Source: Jilunia laotingensis (GTDB lineage: Bacteria > Bacteroidota > Bacteroidia > Bacteroidales > Bacteroidaceae). From it: 64,000 bases of DNA. Below are positions 41,351 to 50,393 of this stretch, one piece after another; the first letter of the stretch is position 1, and every line of letters begins with the position of its first letter. The notes below the pieces were generated by a model. The model saw only the letters and a list, made by a program, of their open reading frames with translations. It was not told the DNA's origin and did not search any database. The stretch lies in NCBI RefSeq assembly GCF_014385165.1, contig NZ_JACRTF010000001.1:1550001-1614000 (forward strand), in the 5' to 3' direction. The position numbers were made by a program, and so were the translations under genes.

Positions 41351-44300
41351 ATGAAACTAAAATTTGTGCTTTTATTACTTGTATTATCAAGTACTTTATT
41401 TAGTCAAGAGATAAGCATTCCAGTTTCTCCCAATATTTCTTCACTGGGCGAATACGGTAATTTCCCTATAGGGTATCATACAGGGACACCCGTAATAGAA
41501 TTCCCTTTTTATGAAATTAATTTGGACGGATTAATTATTCCAATTAAATTAAAGTATAATTCTTCCGGAATCCGGGTGGATCAAAGTGCCGGTTGGGTTG
41601 GTTTAGGCTGGGCTTTGGAAACGGGGGGGCACATTACTAAAGAAGTAAGAGGATATAATGATTTTATTTATGACGATGTATCAGCTCCGGGGGGGACATC
41701 TTCGGGATATTATTATGTGTACTCAGGAAATTATGGAAAGTTTCTTCATAAGCTTAGCTATGATCCGAAAACAGGAATAATAACAGGAGGAGAGAATTTA
41801 ATGTCCGATGAAACATATGCAGTTTCAAATTGTGATAACGAACCGGATTTATATCATTTTAATTTCTGTAACTATTCTGGTACCTTCTATTTTAAGCCGC
41901 ATGAGGCAGGAGAACCTGCTTCCGATTTTATTAAACCTATTATTAAATCTTCAAACCAATATTTGGATATTACATATAATAAAGTAGAAGGATCATGGTG
42001 CATAATTGACCAGCAAGGATTCAAATTCATTTTTGAACCCAAAGAGCGTACTTGGGTTTATGTTGAAAAGACAAAATATGAGACTCCGGAATTTAGTAGA
42101 GATAAAAACAGATTGAATCTTGGGAAGAGAGGAGCTATAACTGATACAAGTTGCTTATTGCAATCCATTGAATCTCCCAGAGGCAAAAAGGTAAGTTTTA
42201 CATATAATGTAGAACATTCCAGTACCCCTATAATGACTTCTCATAATTTTGATATTCCAATACTAATGGAAGGATTAAATGGGATAACGATCGGAGGTGG
42301 AGGATATAATAGTTACAACTACACTTATTCTAAAATAAGCCAATTACTACCTAAAACTATTGAGTTTAGCGAGGGGAGCATTTCTTTTATAACCTCCGGA
42401 AGAACGGATTTGGATCTTTTTTTAGATAATTATGATGTCCGATCAGCTCTTACTCCCTTAAGACCGCAAAAATTAGACAAAATTATTATTAAAGACTTAG
42501 CAGGTAACGATGTTAAGAATATTAGGTTCAACTATAATTATATGGGAGATAGCACTGATTATAAACTTTGCCGATTAATGCTTAATTCGTTTGAAATCAC
42601 TGATAAACAAGGACAAGGGAAGCATCAATATAAATTTTCGTATAAAAGTGGAGTTTTACCAGCTAAGAATTCATATAGTACAGATATGTGGGGATATTAT
42701 AACGGAGCTATAAATAAAGTTCAATTTCCGACTTACACAACTTTAAAAACCAAAGCTAATACAAATAATATTTATAAATATCCGGAATCCTATTTAGATG
42801 AAGGTGCCAATAGGTTTACACACGATGCATACATCCAATATGGGACTTTAGATATGATTGAATATCCAACCGGAGGTAAAACCCGGTTTGTATATGAGCC
42901 ACATGATTTTCAAGATGGAACTAATAGTGGATTTATAAGGAAGGTTCTTCCTTATTCTTCTCTTTCATACAGTCCGGATAATAGTTCCCAGCAAAGTAAT
43001 GCTTTTACTTATGGAAAGGATTTTGTCTTAGAGGAAGATTCATATTTAAGGCTGACGTATCATTATCATATAAACAATTCGCTCAAGCCAGCTTTGCCTA
43101 CTTCAGGTCGCATAATTCTTCAGGAAAAAACGGGAAGCAAATATGTGGACTTATATGATAAAACGATTTATATTGTTAAAAATGACGAAACAATAAACTT
43201 TGATAGGGATGCTATTTATCTTAAAAAAGGGACTTATAGAATCAATCTATGGAGGAGTGACAAAGGAGATAATGGACAGGATATAAATTTTAACTACCAC
43301 GTAACTGCAAATGCAGTGGCCTTTATCTGGCATAATGAGAGCAAAGGGGGAGGGCTTAGAATAAAAGAAATCCAGAATATAGACAATGGAGTAATAGTAA
43401 ATAAGAAACAATATTCTTATTCGGAGAATGGAATGTCTTCAGGTTGTTTATTATCAACACCGGATTATGCTTTCTTACAGATATTGGATCCGACAATAAG
43501 AAGTAGTCTTTATTATTCATTATTATGGAATGAAATGGTGAAATTTATGCCTTGCTATAAAGGATTCAGTCCAAATTGGGGGACACCTTTTATCCCTAAT
43601 AATGGTGCTGCTCCACAAGTGGTATATAAATATGTTGAAGAAAAGAATGTGGATATAAATAACAAAACAACTGGAAAAACAACTTATCGATATATGGCAG
43701 AACCGCTTAAAACAAAAATTCCGTTTCCATTACCCAAAGACTATCATGTAGGGAATGGTTCTTTATTGGAGGAAGCTTATTACGATAGTGACGGAATGCT
43801 ATTAAAGAAAAAAGTATTCAGCTATTCTTTCAAATCTATACCAAACGCCCCAACTTCATATATACCTAAATTTTATGAGCCGGGTCAAAATTCTCTCGGA
43901 TTGATGTTTTACGAGATTAAACCTGAATTTTGGAGTTTGGATTCTACTTTAGAAACAGATTATTTTGATCATGGACGAAATTTTGCCAGTAAACGTACAG
44001 GATATAAATATGATATGAAGAATCGTCTCGTAAATATTCAAACGGTTACTTTTGGAAACACTTCTCTCGTTACCCGAACTAAATTTGCAAAAGACTTTAC
44101 GGATCAAATAACAGGGAAAATGGTAGAAAAAAATATGATTGGAATTCCTCTTGAGACGATTACTCTGAAAGATGAAAAAATCATCTCCGGTAGTAAAACA
44201 CAATATGTTTTTAATGCCGGATTGAATGCTGTTTTGAAGAAGGGTTCCTGTACATTGAAGCAAGTGCCATCTTTGACATTGGCAAATAATTATTCCCAAT

Positions 44301-44734
44301 ATTTTGAAGAGGATTATACGGTATCTAAATATGATGATTCTGGTAATCCCGTTGAGATAATAAATAAGGATGGGACGCATGATATTTATCTTTGGTCGTA
44401 TAATGGGCAATATGTGGTTGCAGAAATAAGGAATTCTACCTATGCGGTTGTTAATTCGGCTTTATCATCGGTTGGCTTGACTTCTATTGCAAGTTTATCT
44501 ACAAATACTAATCCGGACAAATTGAAATTGGATAAGCTAAGATCACAACCGACTCTTAGTGATGCTCGTATAACAACGTATAAGTTTATGCCTCTGATTG
44601 GAGTAACTCAAATGACGGATGCTTCGGGCTTTACAACCTATCATGAATATGACACTTTTGGACGTTTGATTCGTACAAAGGATTTGGATAATAATATGAT
44701 TCAGAAAAATGATTATCATTATAGGAATGAATAG
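41351..44734 (+). CDS. RHS/YD-repeat-like exported protein without toxin tail
   Basis: The 1127-residue protein has a signal peptide (LLLLVLSSTLFSQ) and an N-terminal segment ISIPVSPNISSLGEYGNFPI then HTGTPVIEFPFYEI and GWVGLGWALETGGHI, the usual start of Bacteroidetes RHS-like shells. Sparse YD-type repeats follow (YDSDGMLLKKKVFSY, YDMKNRLVNIQT, YDDSGNPVEIINKDG). It ends TYHEYDTFGRLIRTKDLDNN shortly before the stop. There is no DHLG...PFGG...IDPDG core and no variable tip. It may be a structural or accessory shell, or a toxin body that lost its tip. The gene is AT-rich throughout, unlike the 37073 RHS body, so the two RHS genes had different histories. A very strong hairpin closes it. Confidence 0.82.
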   Translation: MKLKFVLLLLVLSSTLFSQEISIPVSPNISSLGEYGNFPIGYHTGTPVIEFPFYEINLDGLIIPIKLKYNSSGIRVDQSAGWVGLGWALETGGHITKEVRGYNDFIYDDVSAPGGTSSGYYYVYSGNYGKFLHKLSYDPKTGIITGGENLMSDETYAVSNCDNEPDLYHFNFCNYSGTFYFKPHEAGEPASDFIKPIIKSSNQYLDITYNKVEGSWCIIDQQGFKFIFEPKERTWVYVEKTKYETPEFSRDKNRLNLGKRGAITDTSCLLQSIESPRGKKVSFTYNVEHSSTPIMTSHNFDIPILMEGLNGITIGGGGYNSYNYTYSKISQLLPKTIEFSEGSISFITSGRTDLDLFLDNYDVRSALTPLRPQKLDKIIIKDLAGNDVKNIRFNYNYMGDSTDYKLCRLMLNSFEITDKQGQGKHQYKFSYKSGVLPAKNSYSTDMWGYYNGAINKVQFPTYTTLKTKANTNNIYKYPESYLDEGANRFTHDAYIQYGTLDMIEYPTGGKTRFVYEPHDFQDGTNSGFIRKVLPYSSLSYSPDNSSQQSNAFTYGKDFVLEEDSYLRLTYHYHINNSLKPALPTSGRIILQEKTGSKYVDLYDKTIYIVKNDETINFDRDAIYLKKGTYRINLWRSDKGDNGQDINFNYHVTANAVAFIWHNESKGGGLRIKEIQNIDNGVIVNKKQYSYSENGMSSGCLLSTPDYAFLQILDPTIRSSLYYSLLWNEMVKFMPCYKGFSPNWGTPFIPNNGAAPQVVYKYVEEKNVDINNKTTGKTTYRYMAEPLKTKIPFPLPKDYHVGNGSLLEEAYYDSDGMLLKKKVFSYSFKSIPNAPTSYIPKFYEPGQNSLGLMFYEIKPEFWSLDSTLETDYFDHGRNFASKRTGYKYDMKNRLVNIQTVTFGNTSLVTRTKFAKDFTDQITGKMVEKNMIGIPLETITLKDEKIISGSKTQYVFNAGLNAVLKKGSCTLKQVPSLTLANNYSQYFEEDYTVSKYDDSGNPVEIINKDGTHDIYLWSYNGQYVVAEIRNSTYAVVNSALSSVGLTSIASLSTNTNPDKLKLDKLRSQPTLSDARITTYKFMPLIGVTQMTDASGFTTYHEYDTFGRLIRTKDLDNNMIQKNDYHYRNE

Positions 44735-44813
44735 AAACAAGTATTGAGACGGAACCAATTTTCAAGTCAGATCACGGGTGAAGGTCTAATATATTTTATG
44801 AGAAAACTTATAT

Positions 44814-44874
44814 TTAAGGAATAAGAAACAATGAAGCTGTCTCTCAGTCGGCTTCATTGTTTCTTATTCCTTAA
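44814..44874. terminator. Perfect 24-bp hairpin, bidirectional terminator between convergent operons
   Basis: Arms 44814-44837 and 44851-44874 are perfect complements of 24 bp around a 13-base loop (TGTCTCTCAGTCG). The stem carries A/T-rich ends that give a T-rich stretch on either strand. It separates the RHS-like gene (+) from the fimbrial operon (-). Confidence 0.85.
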
Positions 44875-44909
44875 TAATATCTATTTGGTTAGGAAAATAC
44901 CTCTTCCTT

Positions 44910-45473
44910 TTATTTGATGATATAAATCAGGCTTAAGCCGAGCTTTGTCGGACCGAAATAATTCTTATGCCCGCTGTTGAGCTTCGTACCGCAGTCTTGG
45001 CAGTTATAGCGGTCGTAATCGACACGGGCATAACCAACACCGACGGTAGCTTCCATGCTCCACCTTTTTTTCAATATCCAATGGTATCCATAGGAGACGC
45101 CTGCTCCGTACAGCTTTCCTTGGTATCTGTGGTCTTTCAATCCCGGATAAAGGTCGAATGGTAATTTGATTCCTTTGGCATTGAACTCGGCATAGTGCGC
45201 ATGGATACCGAAGAATGAGCCGTTGAACTTTTCACACAGCCAATAGCGCAGCTCCGGTTGCACAAGCCAGTGCTTGAACTGTTTGTTATTGAACTCCCAT
45301 GGGTTGTAATTGCCCGATATATCTAATGTCAGTTTCGGGGCGAGTGCTACTTCCACACCCAGGTTCATGGAAGTGGTAGCGTCATAAAGCAGATTGCTTT
45401 TTATTCCTACCACCTGGCTGTATGCAGCAAAGGAAAGTAGGCTGAAGGCTAATAATACTAAAGCTTTTTTCAT
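44910..45473 (-). CDS. DUF3575-type outer-membrane protein at the end of the fimbrial operon
   Basis: The 187-residue protein has a signal peptide (MKKALVLLAFSLLSFAAYSQ) and an outer-membrane barrel-like body with alternating aromatic strands (KLTLDISGNYNPWEFNNKQF, WLVQPELRYWLCEKF, HAHYAEFNAKG, YGAGVSYGYHWIL, GPTKLGLSLIYIIK). SNLLYDATTSMNLGVEVAL near the start is typical of DUF3575 proteins, which commonly accompany FimA/Mfa-type fimbrial genes. A DRYNCQDCGTK segment holds a close Cys pair. It is the last gene of a five-gene minus-strand run, 16 bases after the previous stop. A role in anchoring or assembling fimbriae at the outer membrane is inferred from context. Confidence 0.8.
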   Translation of the reverse strand: MKKALVLLAFSLLSFAAYSQVVGIKSNLLYDATTSMNLGVEVALAPKLTLDISGNYNPWEFNNKQFKHWLVQPELRYWLCEKFNGSFFGIHAHYAEFNAKGIKLPFDLYPGLKDHRYQGKLYGAGVSYGYHWILKKRWSMEATVGVGYARVDYDRYNCQDCGTKLNSGHKNYFGPTKLGLSLIYIIK

Positions 45474-45489
45474 TTGTTTCTAGTTTTAT

Positions 45490-47025
45490 TCAATAGGTTG
45501 TCGGTGTACTCCAACTGCCGGATAAGGTTAGGTTGTCTACTCCTAACAACGGGAGGTTGATGGGTACGGAGACGGTTATATTATTTAATAATCCTTTTAC
45601 AGTTCCGTTGAGTATCGGGCCGAGTACAGGAATACCTGTTAATATTCCATCCAAGTTGGCTATATTTGCTAATTGTACGGACAGGGTTAGCGAATGATTG
45701 CCATCGGTTTGGGCGGTATACGATTTCAGTCCCAGGTCGACGAACGAGTAATTGGCTTTATATCTGAAGTTGGTTGCGACAGTAGCTTGGATGGGGTCTG
45801 TTATATCTATAAATACTCCGGTTAGCAAATAAGGGCTGCCTACGATATTGTCTATTACCAATCCGCCAATGAGTCCCTGTTTGACCACATTAATCTTACG
45901 TACATCGAATACACCATTGAAACCTCGGATAAGGATATCCTTTTCGTCATATATGGTTCCTGGAGTAAAGGTATATTTGAAAAGATGGTCTCCCGTAAAA
46001 ACGGATTGGACATTGAGACTTAAATCCATTGTTTGCGGAAAGTTGCGGATGGTGACAATGGCGGCATTGGCTTCATCCGTTGCCCAAGGATTCAATAGAA
46101 CTCCTAAACCGGCCAAAGCTCCCTGTTGGTTAGCATTGCCCGTCAGTGCCATTCCTATCTGGTTGGTGAGCTGTTGCAGCAAATTCTGATAAAGGGCATT
46201 CACAACTTGATTTATCACTGCATTTTTTACAAGATCGACTGCTTTATCAAGTCCTCCGACTACATCGTACACTAAGTTGCCGACTGGACCTAAATTCAAC
46301 GCATTTTTAATGGCGGCCGGAAGAACCGCATTGACGGTGGTTTGGATAGTACCATTGTAATTTAATTGCGTGACAATATTATTCTCTAATTTATTTAATG
46401 CTGTTTGTGCATCCACGAAGTTGCGGTGCAGGTTCAGCATACTGATAATCCGTTGCAACGTGACAGTAGGTTGTGCGGCAGCGTCCGAAAAGCCTATTTT
46501 TGCCCAGTAGTATTCAGAAGTATCTGTAAACTCGGCACCTGGCAATACGATGCGGGCATCCGTCATTTTTCCTTTATAATTTGTCAGCACGTCTGCGTAC
46601 GTTGTGGTTCCCCCTGATCCGGGAATCGGGAACATGGTCTTTTCTATGTTAGCCAGGAAAATGGCCGTGTAAGTTCCTTTTGGTAATGTATCTTTTACAG
46701 CTGTAAACGGCCATGTAGGTATAGGGTTGGCAGGTGTGAGTATTACTTTCTCTTTGACGTACTCTCCTGCCGAGTTGTAGATAACATAACGGATGTGCCG
46801 GACTCTTCCATCTGCTCCGGTCACAGGCGTTCGTGTGATGTCATCTTGTCCGGCTAAAAAACTTACCACGAAATATCCTTCGGGAACATCGTCAGAGGAG
46901 CCTTCCGATGGTAATTCTTTCTCTGGGAGCGGTTGGGGAGCAGTCATGTCTTCCATCCCTTTTTCACAACTTGCAAGCAGAAAAAGGGAGAGTACACTTG
47001 TTGATATGAATAGAGCTGTTCTCAT
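45490..47025 (-). CDS. Large fimbrillin-like lipoprotein (fimbrial operon)
   Basis: This 511-residue protein has a lipoprotein signal (VLSLFLLASC, Cys about 20). Its beta-rich body begins EGYFVVSFLAGQDDITRTPV, followed by VRHIRYVIYNSAGEYVKEKV and LPKGTYTAIFLANIEKTMF, the arrangement of FimB/Mfa2-type fimbrillin domains. The middle (about 190-310) is unusual: a long Asn/Leu/Val-rich stretch (ALNKLENNIVTQLNYNGTIQ, NAVINQVVNALYQNLLQQLT) that looks alpha-helical. It may be a tip or accessory subunit. It lies 16-20 bases from both neighbours, so it is co-transcribed with them. Confidence 0.7.
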   Translation of the reverse strand: MRTALFISTSVLSLFLLASCEKGMEDMTAPQPLPEKELPSEGSSDDVPEGYFVVSFLAGQDDITRTPVTGADGRVRHIRYVIYNSAGEYVKEKVILTPANPIPTWPFTAVKDTLPKGTYTAIFLANIEKTMFPIPGSGGTTTYADVLTNYKGKMTDARIVLPGAEFTDTSEYYWAKIGFSDAAAQPTVTLQRIISMLNLHRNFVDAQTALNKLENNIVTQLNYNGTIQTTVNAVLPAAIKNALNLGPVGNLVYDVVGGLDKAVDLVKNAVINQVVNALYQNLLQQLTNQIGMALTGNANQQGALAGLGVLLNPWATDEANAAIVTIRNFPQTMDLSLNVQSVFTGDHLFKYTFTPGTIYDEKDILIRGFNGVFDVRKINVVKQGLIGGLVIDNIVGSPYLLTGVFIDITDPIQATVATNFRYKANYSFVDLGLKSYTAQTDGNHSLTLSVQLANIANLDGILTGIPVLGPILNGTVKGLLNNITVSVPINLPLLGVDNLTLSGSWSTPTTY

Positions 47026-47045
47026 CTCCGTAATTGTTTTAATAG

Positions 47046-48089
47046 TTAGCTGATTCCGTCCCAGGCGTTATCGTCTAGGTTGATAGTACCCGTAAGAATG
47101 AAGACTAGGGTGCTGTTTATGTATTTACCATCTATTTGGACCCAATGGTTGGGCGTGAAAATGATTCGGTTGCCTGAAACAACGTTCGGACTATCAACTA
47201 TGCTGATGGGATAGTTCTGACTGAATGTTCCGTAAGCTATTCTTATATAAAAAAGGGTTTTTCTTGCATCCGGTGTACCAAGCATATACTGATTGAAAGT
47301 TACTTTTCCGGCTACGGGAGTTTGCCCGGGAAATGTTTTCAGTCCGCTGTCTCCTGCCGTTTGCCAAGTGAGAGGTGTTCCGTCCGTAGCACGGGTAGCG
47401 GTGACCAGTTGCTCGGCTATCAGTGAGACGGATGTGATGTAAGTTGGAATATTTGTGAGATTCAGCGTCAATCCGCTTACGATACGTTTCAGTGTACCCT
47501 GAATATTATTGATCTGCTCGGGTTTGAAGCTCGTGCCTATGGATTGTCCATTCATGTATCCTACTGCCATGCAGGAGAAAAACTCCGGAATATCGGTAGG
47601 AGATACGAGTTGCAGGTAAAAGTTGGCAAGCGTTGTAGGTGAAGTTGCCGAACCGAGGTTGAAGCGTCGAGTAGCACTACTCTGGTTTGCAAAATCATAA
47701 TCATTCCGGTTATAGCCGATGATTAATATCCTATAAGTTGTTGCCGGGGTCAGGGTAAGTTTCGTTACCACGTTCGGAAACGAAGACACATTTATCTGTT
47801 TTGCCAGACTGTATACCGGAATGAAATTAGCAGGATCGTCCGCTGCAGCTTCATTCGTTTTTTGGAATGGCAGTACCAGGATACGGTTCACGGAAAGTGT
47901 GGCATCACCGGGCGCACGGGTTAATACCTCATTATGGCTGGTATTATTCAGTACGTTATAGCTGATGTTTAGTTCTACGGGGATCGTTTCCTCGGAAGCT
48001 ACTCCGATAGCTTCTTCCTGAGAGCATCCGCTCAGCAGGAGAACTATCAAAGTAGCCATGAGACCATATATTTGTTTAATGCTATCCAT
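47046..48089 (-). CDS. Fimbrillin-like lipoprotein (FimA/Mfa family-like)
   Basis: The 347-residue protein has a lipoprotein signal (ATLIVLLLSGC, Cys about 22). Fimbrillin-like features are the VNRILVLPFQKT strand, LTLTPATTYRILIIGYNRND, ISGLTLNLTNIP-like segments and a late C-terminal VFILTGTINLDD strand. In this fold an N-terminal segment is cleaved at an Arg by a gingipain-type protease in Porphyromonas; here VLTRAPGDATLS is a possible cut region. It is probably a structural or minor subunit. Spacing is 17 bases to the upstream gene and 20 to the next. Confidence 0.7.
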   Translation of the reverse strand: MDSIKQIYGLMATLIVLLLSGCSQEEAIGVASEETIPVELNISYNVLNNTSHNEVLTRAPGDATLSVNRILVLPFQKTNEAAADDPANFIPVYSLAKQINVSSFPNVVTKLTLTPATTYRILIIGYNRNDYDFANQSSATRRFNLGSATSPTTLANFYLQLVSPTDIPEFFSCMAVGYMNGQSIGTSFKPEQINNIQGTLKRIVSGLTLNLTNIPTYITSVSLIAEQLVTATRATDGTPLTWQTAGDSGLKTFPGQTPVAGKVTFNQYMLGTPDARKTLFYIRIAYGTFSQNYPISIVDSPNVVSGNRIIFTPNHWVQIDGKYINSTLVFILTGTINLDDNAWDGIS

Positions 48090-48106
48090 TCCTTTTGGGG
48101 TTATGA

Positions 48107-49177
48107 TTATTGGATGATCAAATTATGGATAAGTTCCCAAGCCGGGCTGATGGAAATAATTATATTCTGGTCAGTCAACAAGTCGATAGGATTGTCATCA
48201 TCTCCCGGGTCACTTGTACCACCGTTTACATTACCGGCTTGAACTTTCGTTCCGAGTGAATAGAAGTTATTGGCAAGGATATTGAAGGTTGAATTACCAA
48301 GAGTATCTTTTACTGTCCATGTTTTAATGGCTGTTCCGTCGGCTGCATATAATCCTAATGTAAGCGTAACATTGCTTACAGGCATAAAAAACGAACCGTC
48401 CAATTGTGAATTGGGCACTTTCACTACACCTTGTGAGGAAAGATCATTGCCTGTATATACGCCATTGGCTACAGACTGGCCGGAAAGATCCATGTTAATG
48501 ATGTTGTAAGTAGTCGGAGCCGTATTGATTCCTACTCCATTATTCAGGTTTACCTGTTGGTTGGCATTGCTGATGCCCAAGCGCAGAAATTGAACAGTCT
48601 GTCCGTTCAATGTTTGGGGAACATTTTTGAAGTATCCCATGATACCGGCAACTTTGCGGGTCATATTGATACTTACACGGCTTCCCTGATCAGTGACTGT
48701 AGCAGTTGAATTACCTGCGAAAATTTCTTTTTCCATCCCGTTTGCAGTAATAGATGCTTCCATAGTAGTATAGGAATCACCTACTGCCGGAGTTGTTAAA
48801 GTGAAATTATCGGTTGCGTCACGGCCTACAGCTAAGAAATAATATTCATTAGCAGATAATTTATCACCGTCAGCTACGATGTAACGTTTGAAAGTAGTAC
48901 CGTCAGACCATCCTGTGATAGTGTAAGTCTTAGTGTAAGTATAGTCGGAACCGCTTTTTGCAAAGGCGTAAACGACAACATTAGTGACATGCTGAGTGGC
49001 TTCCTGGCTGTAAATGCCACTACGTGACATTCCATCTTCAAGACTGTTAACCGCAGAAATATCGAAAGCTACACTGCCTTCAGGAATACCGTTGTCAACG
49101 TTCGGAGCAGGATCCTCATTGTCAGAACATGCGAACATAAAAGCGCTCGCCAATACAAGAAACATAAATTTTTTCAT
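48107..49177 (-). CDS. Major fimbrillin-type subunit (Mfa1/FimA-like lipoprotein)
   Basis: The frame could extend to 49300, but the true start is the internal ATG at 49177, which begins a lipoprotein signal (MKKFMFLVLASAFMFAC); the extension would also overlap the upstream gene. The 356-residue protein reads GSVAFDISAVNSLEDGMSRS, VTNVVVYAFAKSGSDYTYTK and YIVADGDKLSANEYYFLAVG. Further on come ISINMTRKVAGIMGYFKNVP and a C-terminal GNSTFNILANNFYSLGTKVQ. This is the fimbrillin plan: an N-terminal beta-sandwich with a cleavable donor segment, and a C-terminal domain containing 'NFYSLG'. Its position after the FimB/Mfa2-like anchor supports a shaft subunit role. Confidence 0.72.
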   Translation of the reverse strand: MKKFMFLVLASAFMFACSDNEDPAPNVDNGIPEGSVAFDISAVNSLEDGMSRSGIYSQEATQHVTNVVVYAFAKSGSDYTYTKTYTITGWSDGTTFKRYIVADGDKLSANEYYFLAVGRDATDNFTLTTPAVGDSYTTMEASITANGMEKEIFAGNSTATVTDQGSRVSINMTRKVAGIMGYFKNVPQTLNGQTVQFLRLGISNANQQVNLNNGVGINTAPTTYNIINMDLSGQSVANGVYTGNDLSSQGVVKVPNSQLDGSFFMPVSNVTLTLGLYAADGTAIKTWTVKDTLGNSTFNILANNFYSLGTKVQAGNVNGGTSDPGDDDNPIDLLTDQNIIISISPAWELIHNLIIQ

Positions 49178-49220
49178 GATGTAATAAAGTTTAGTTAATA
49201 AATAGATAGGAAAAAACAAA

Positions 49221-50087
49221 TCACTCGATATCCAGATGGTGGACTTTCGTCCATTCACCTTCGGTATAGGTCCAGATTTCCCATGCACCACCGGTTTCAT
49301 CGTAGTCTATAGCAACTGCCGATATTTCGTTGCGGTGCATTGCTATATCCATCTGCGGTACTTTTAATACGGGCATTGTTGCGCGGGAATCTGTTGTATA
49401 AAAACTTAAGTCTAGTTTAGTTGTACTTCCTTGGGGCGTGGGAGCTACAAAAGTTTCATTGATTGCTTGAAGAGTGGTTGATTTTTGAATGTTCGTACTT
49501 CCCTGATAATTGAGGGTAGCATCAACCGATTGGTAAACAGGAGCTATTGCGAGGCTTAATACTGAAATATTGCTTGGGAAATTACGGCAGAATACGACTA
49601 ATTTACCTTTGGCCCTTACCAACTCTACTGTCTGGGTTTGGCTGTCGGGTATTATAGACAAAGTTGCCTGAGCAGTATAAATATCGGTATGTTCAAGTCC
49701 ATTCTGGTGGAGAATTCCTATCGGTATGGCATTCGTGACGTTTCCCCATACTGAGAGTTCGTATTTTCCTGCAGGGAGATCATTGAATGTAATCGTATAA
49801 TCTGGATTATTGTCATTCAATACCATTATTTCGGATTCGCGTACTGTTTGCTTTGTAGCAGCATCTGTGAGGATGTAATAGAGAGAGCCCGAGAAATGTG
49901 AAAAGGGCTGTGAAGTACTTTCCGGAGAAAGCTCAGGGAAATGAGCTATATTGGAATAATTCATGTCCTTGATGACTAACTTTACGATCATCTCAGATGG
50001 ACACTCCGGAAGGGTTTCCTTAATGCATGAGCTGGCAAGTACCGCCAACAAAACTACCATGCAGAAACTATGTACATTTTTACTCAT
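49221..50087 (-). CDS. FimB/Mfa2-family fimbrial anchor lipoprotein
   Basis: This is the first gene of the fimbrial run. The 288-residue protein has a lipoprotein signal (MVVLLAVLASSC, Cys about 21) followed by CPSEMIVKLVIKDMNYSN. LPAGKYELSVWGNVTN and VELVRAKGKLVVFCRNFPSN are characteristic of FimB/Mfa2 proteins that anchor and limit the length of fimbriae. The stop lies 43 bases before the major subunit start. A TATCTTTC-like box is found about 130 bases upstream on the minus strand (50213-50220), with no clear -33. Confidence 0.78.
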   Translation of the reverse strand: MSKNVHSFCMVVLLAVLASSCIKETLPECPSEMIVKLVIKDMNYSNIAHFPELSPESTSQPFSHFSGSLYYILTDAATKQTVRESEIMVLNDNNPDYTITFNDLPAGKYELSVWGNVTNAIPIGILHQNGLEHTDIYTAQATLSIIPDSQTQTVELVRAKGKLVVFCRNFPSNISVLSLAIAPVYQSVDATLNYQGSTNIQKSTTLQAINETFVAPTPQGSTTKLDLSFYTTDSRATMPVLKVPQMDIAMHRNEISAVAIDYDETGGAWEIWTYTEGEWTKVHHLDIE

Positions 50088-50393
50088 AATCCCATTTTTT
50101 AATGTTACTTTTAAACGTTAATAAAAATCACTTGCTTTAAGGGCGCCTTTTATTAGGTTCCCCTGAAAATGGTAGTTTTGTTGCAAATCCGTTCGTTTCT
50201 TCGGACATTGTCGAAAGATAACATAAGCCATGGTGATTTGTTTTCATAGGATTCGATTATTTTCCGATCTGAAAATGAAATAAAGATTAAACGTCATTTC
50301 GGTCGGATGAATCTTTTCTTGTTTTAACATTATGCTTATCTTTACGCCCTGTAAAGTCTTCTGGAGAGGCTTTGAACTATGGACTATTAAGAT
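50088..50393. other. Divergent promoter region between the fimbrial operon and the FucP-like gene
   Basis: No gene is seen in 306 bases. It must hold promoters for both directions. A plus-strand candidate is listed separately; on the minus strand only a one-mismatch -7 box near 50213-50220 is visible. No invertible repeat pair is found that would suggest phase variation of the fimbriae. Confidence 0.5.
50314..50344 (+). promoter_or_regulatory. Possible promoter of the FucP-like gene
   Basis: TTTT (50314-50317), a 19-base spacer and TATCTTTA (50337-50344) match the Bacteroidetes -33/-7 consensus with one mismatch in each box. Transcription would start about 40 bases before ATG 50394. Confidence 0.45.

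Noticed and set aside
49178..49300. N-terminal extension of the major fimbrillin gene up to 49300
   Set aside because: It would overlap the upstream lipoprotein gene by 80 bases and bury the clear lipoprotein signal peptide that starts at 49177.
50088..50393. Invertible promoter controlling the fimbrial operon
   Set aside because: No pair of inverted repeats flanking a promoter was found and no tyrosine or serine recombinase gene is in the window.
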